A DNA stretch of 50,000 bases from Glandiceps talaboti. Taxonomy: Eukaryota; Hemichordata; Enteropneusta; Spengelidae. Below the pieces are notes generated by a model. That model worked only from the letters and a program-made list of their open reading frames with translations. It ran no database searches and had not been told where the DNA came from. The stretch's first letter is position 1. The number at the start of each line of letters is the position of its first letter. Shown here piece after piece: positions 48,596-50,000 of the stretch. The stretch lies in contig NC_135568.1 of assembly GCF_964340395.1 (NCBI RefSeq), forward strand, positions 7,911,280 through 7,961,279, given 5' to 3'. The translations under genes were made by a program, and so were the position numbers.

Positions 48596-49454
48596 TCGGT
48601 AAACATCTTGCAAAATAGTAACCCATAATTATAGCACACCAAGCGTAAGAACGACAATGGTATAAAAATGTCATTTCGGAATCCAATATGGCCGTCAAAC
48701 ACTGTGTAACTCTGGGAAAATAAGGAACCGCCAAATTTATTTCGTTATTTCAAAAGAACCACGAACAACAAGCCTTCATATGGCAAAATTTGTTAGTTTT
48801 CAGAGAAATATGTCCCCGAGGTGCATTGTACCTTACAGTGTAATAACATCGCCAGCTTCACAAAAGTATACGCAACATTACATGTTATTGCGAACGGAAT
48901 GATCTGCTAAGACCCTGAAGATAATGCTAGCTCATGCACAGAAAATGTAGCAGTGTTGGTACGATTTTTGTTTAACCTGGTTTATCTCGTGAGAAGTAAG
49001 ATGTTACAATTCAGTGTTCCCTGAAATGATTCGCCCACTTAAATATTAAGTTCTACCTCCTACAACCACTTTAATACTCCGGTCCGGGTGTATGTATATA
49101 AGAAAGTAAAAGAAATACAATCAAGATAATTACAAAGTGTCTTTATTGTCTCGTACAACCCTCATGGCCATTTACAAGATTTAATCCCAAGCATGCCGTT
49201 TCTCTAATCGTTTAGATTCGGTTGCTGTCTACAACATTCAATAAAACTTGTAATTTGAGTTTAGAGCGGCTGACACTGATCGATACAACTAGTGTAATGT
49301 AATAGATAATTCATAATTCTTGTGGTTATCAGAGCAATAGAAATGTAAATAATTCAATTAATGTCAAGATTGTTTATCAAATGGCAACCATAGTTTATCC
49401 TTCGGTCAGGAATCTTTTCGACATTCAATGTCATTAAGTGTCATTCATAACATC

Positions 49455-50000
49455 TAACAGACGATAAAATGCAACAGTGTTAGTTTGATATTTATGGAAG
49501 CAGACGATAAAATGTAGCAATGTTAGTTTGATATTTGTGGAAGCAGACGGTAAAATGTAGCAATGTTAGTTTGATATTTGTGGAAGCAGACGGTAAAACT
49601 TGTAGCAATGTTAGTTTGATATTTGTGGAAGCAGACGGTAAAATGTAGCAATGTTAGTTTGATATTTGTGGAAGCAGACGGTAAAACTTGTAGCAATGTT
49701 AGTTTGATATTTGTGGAAGCAGACGATAAAATGTAGCAATGTTAGTTTGATATTTGTGGAAGCAGACGATAAAATGTAGCAATGTTAGTTTGATATTTGT
49801 GGAAGCAGACGATAAAATGTAGCAATGTTAGTTTGATATTTGTGGAAGCAGACGATAAAATGTAGCAATGTTAGTTTGATATTTATGGAAGCAGACGATA
49901 AAATGTAGCAATGTTAGTTTGATATTTATGGAAGCAGACGATAAAATGTAGCAATGTTAGTTTGATATTTGTGGAAGCAGACGATAAAATGTAGCAATGT
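49455..50000. repeat. 43-bp minisatellite, at least 12 copies, runs off the right edge
   Basis: Units containing AGCAGACGATAAAATGTAGC and GTTAGTTTGATATTTGTGGA at 43-bp spacing (45 bp in variants with AAACTTGTAGC). The first unit is diverged. Confidence 0.97.

Larger units (their letters stand above)
45812..49454. other. noncoding stretch without recognised genes
   Basis: Only repeats were recognised: 33-bp units at 46480-46690, an imperfect inverted pair CTACGTCGCTGATC/GATCAGCGATGTAG near 47530-47605, and the foldback element at 48477-48595. Confidence 0.6.

Overview
The window is nuclear DNA from an intron-rich bilaterian animal, most likely a marine invertebrate. The evidence is spliceosomal GT-AG introns in genes with animal-type products, very abundant tetranucleotide, dinucleotide and minisatellite DNA, foldback elements and a non-LTR retrotransposon tail. 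I cannot name the species or phylum. No tRNA, rRNA, CRISPR array, prokaryotic operon or intact transposase was seen.

Layout. (1) Positions 560-23136, minus strand: the 5' half of a VPS8 homologue (CORVET tethering complex subunit). It is resolved here into 24 phase-consistent coding exons giving about 785 residues. The 3' part, with the C-terminal RING end, lies beyond the left edge. Its introns hold a 66-bp minisatellite of about 57 copies (7.57-11.45 kb), a 21-bp minisatellite (18.27-19.44 kb), several microsatellites, a MITE-like element and partial tandem copies of exon edges. A 15-nt in-frame microexon candidate sits at 7377-7391. (2) 23137-26895: divergent intergenic DNA with a (TGTAT)n array, a (TC)n array and a foldback element. 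(3) 26896-30352, plus strand: two-exon gene for a type II membrane P-loop sulfotransferase-like protein (831 aa) with a long Asn/Gln/Pro repeat stem. (4) 30353-36510: intergenic, very repeat rich, including a perfect 63-bp-arm palindrome embedded in (TA)n. (5) 36511-39229, plus strand: a paralogous two-exon sulfotransferase-like gene (416 aa) whose intron is filled by a 24-bp minisatellite. (6) 39230-50000: mostly noncoding, with a non-LTR retrotransposon 3' end (41.67-41.93 kb), two phase-compatible exons of an unrecognised basic protein (43862-45811), foldback elements and a 43-bp minisatellite running off the right edge.

How the genes relate. VPS8 acts in early endosome tethering. The two sulfotransferase-like genes are tandem paralogues: they share exon structure, intron phase and catalytic motifs, and an unusually well conserved block containing AATAAA lies downstream of each. 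They are predicted Golgi enzymes that modify glycans or other secreted acceptors; the acceptor cannot be read from sequence. There is no evidence that VPS8 and the sulfotransferases work together beyond proximity. I found no clear new multi-gene system. The most interesting signals are the VPS8 microexon candidate, recurrent exon-edge duplications in VPS8, the coding minisatellite in one sulfotransferase, the conserved 3' block, and the long palindromes.
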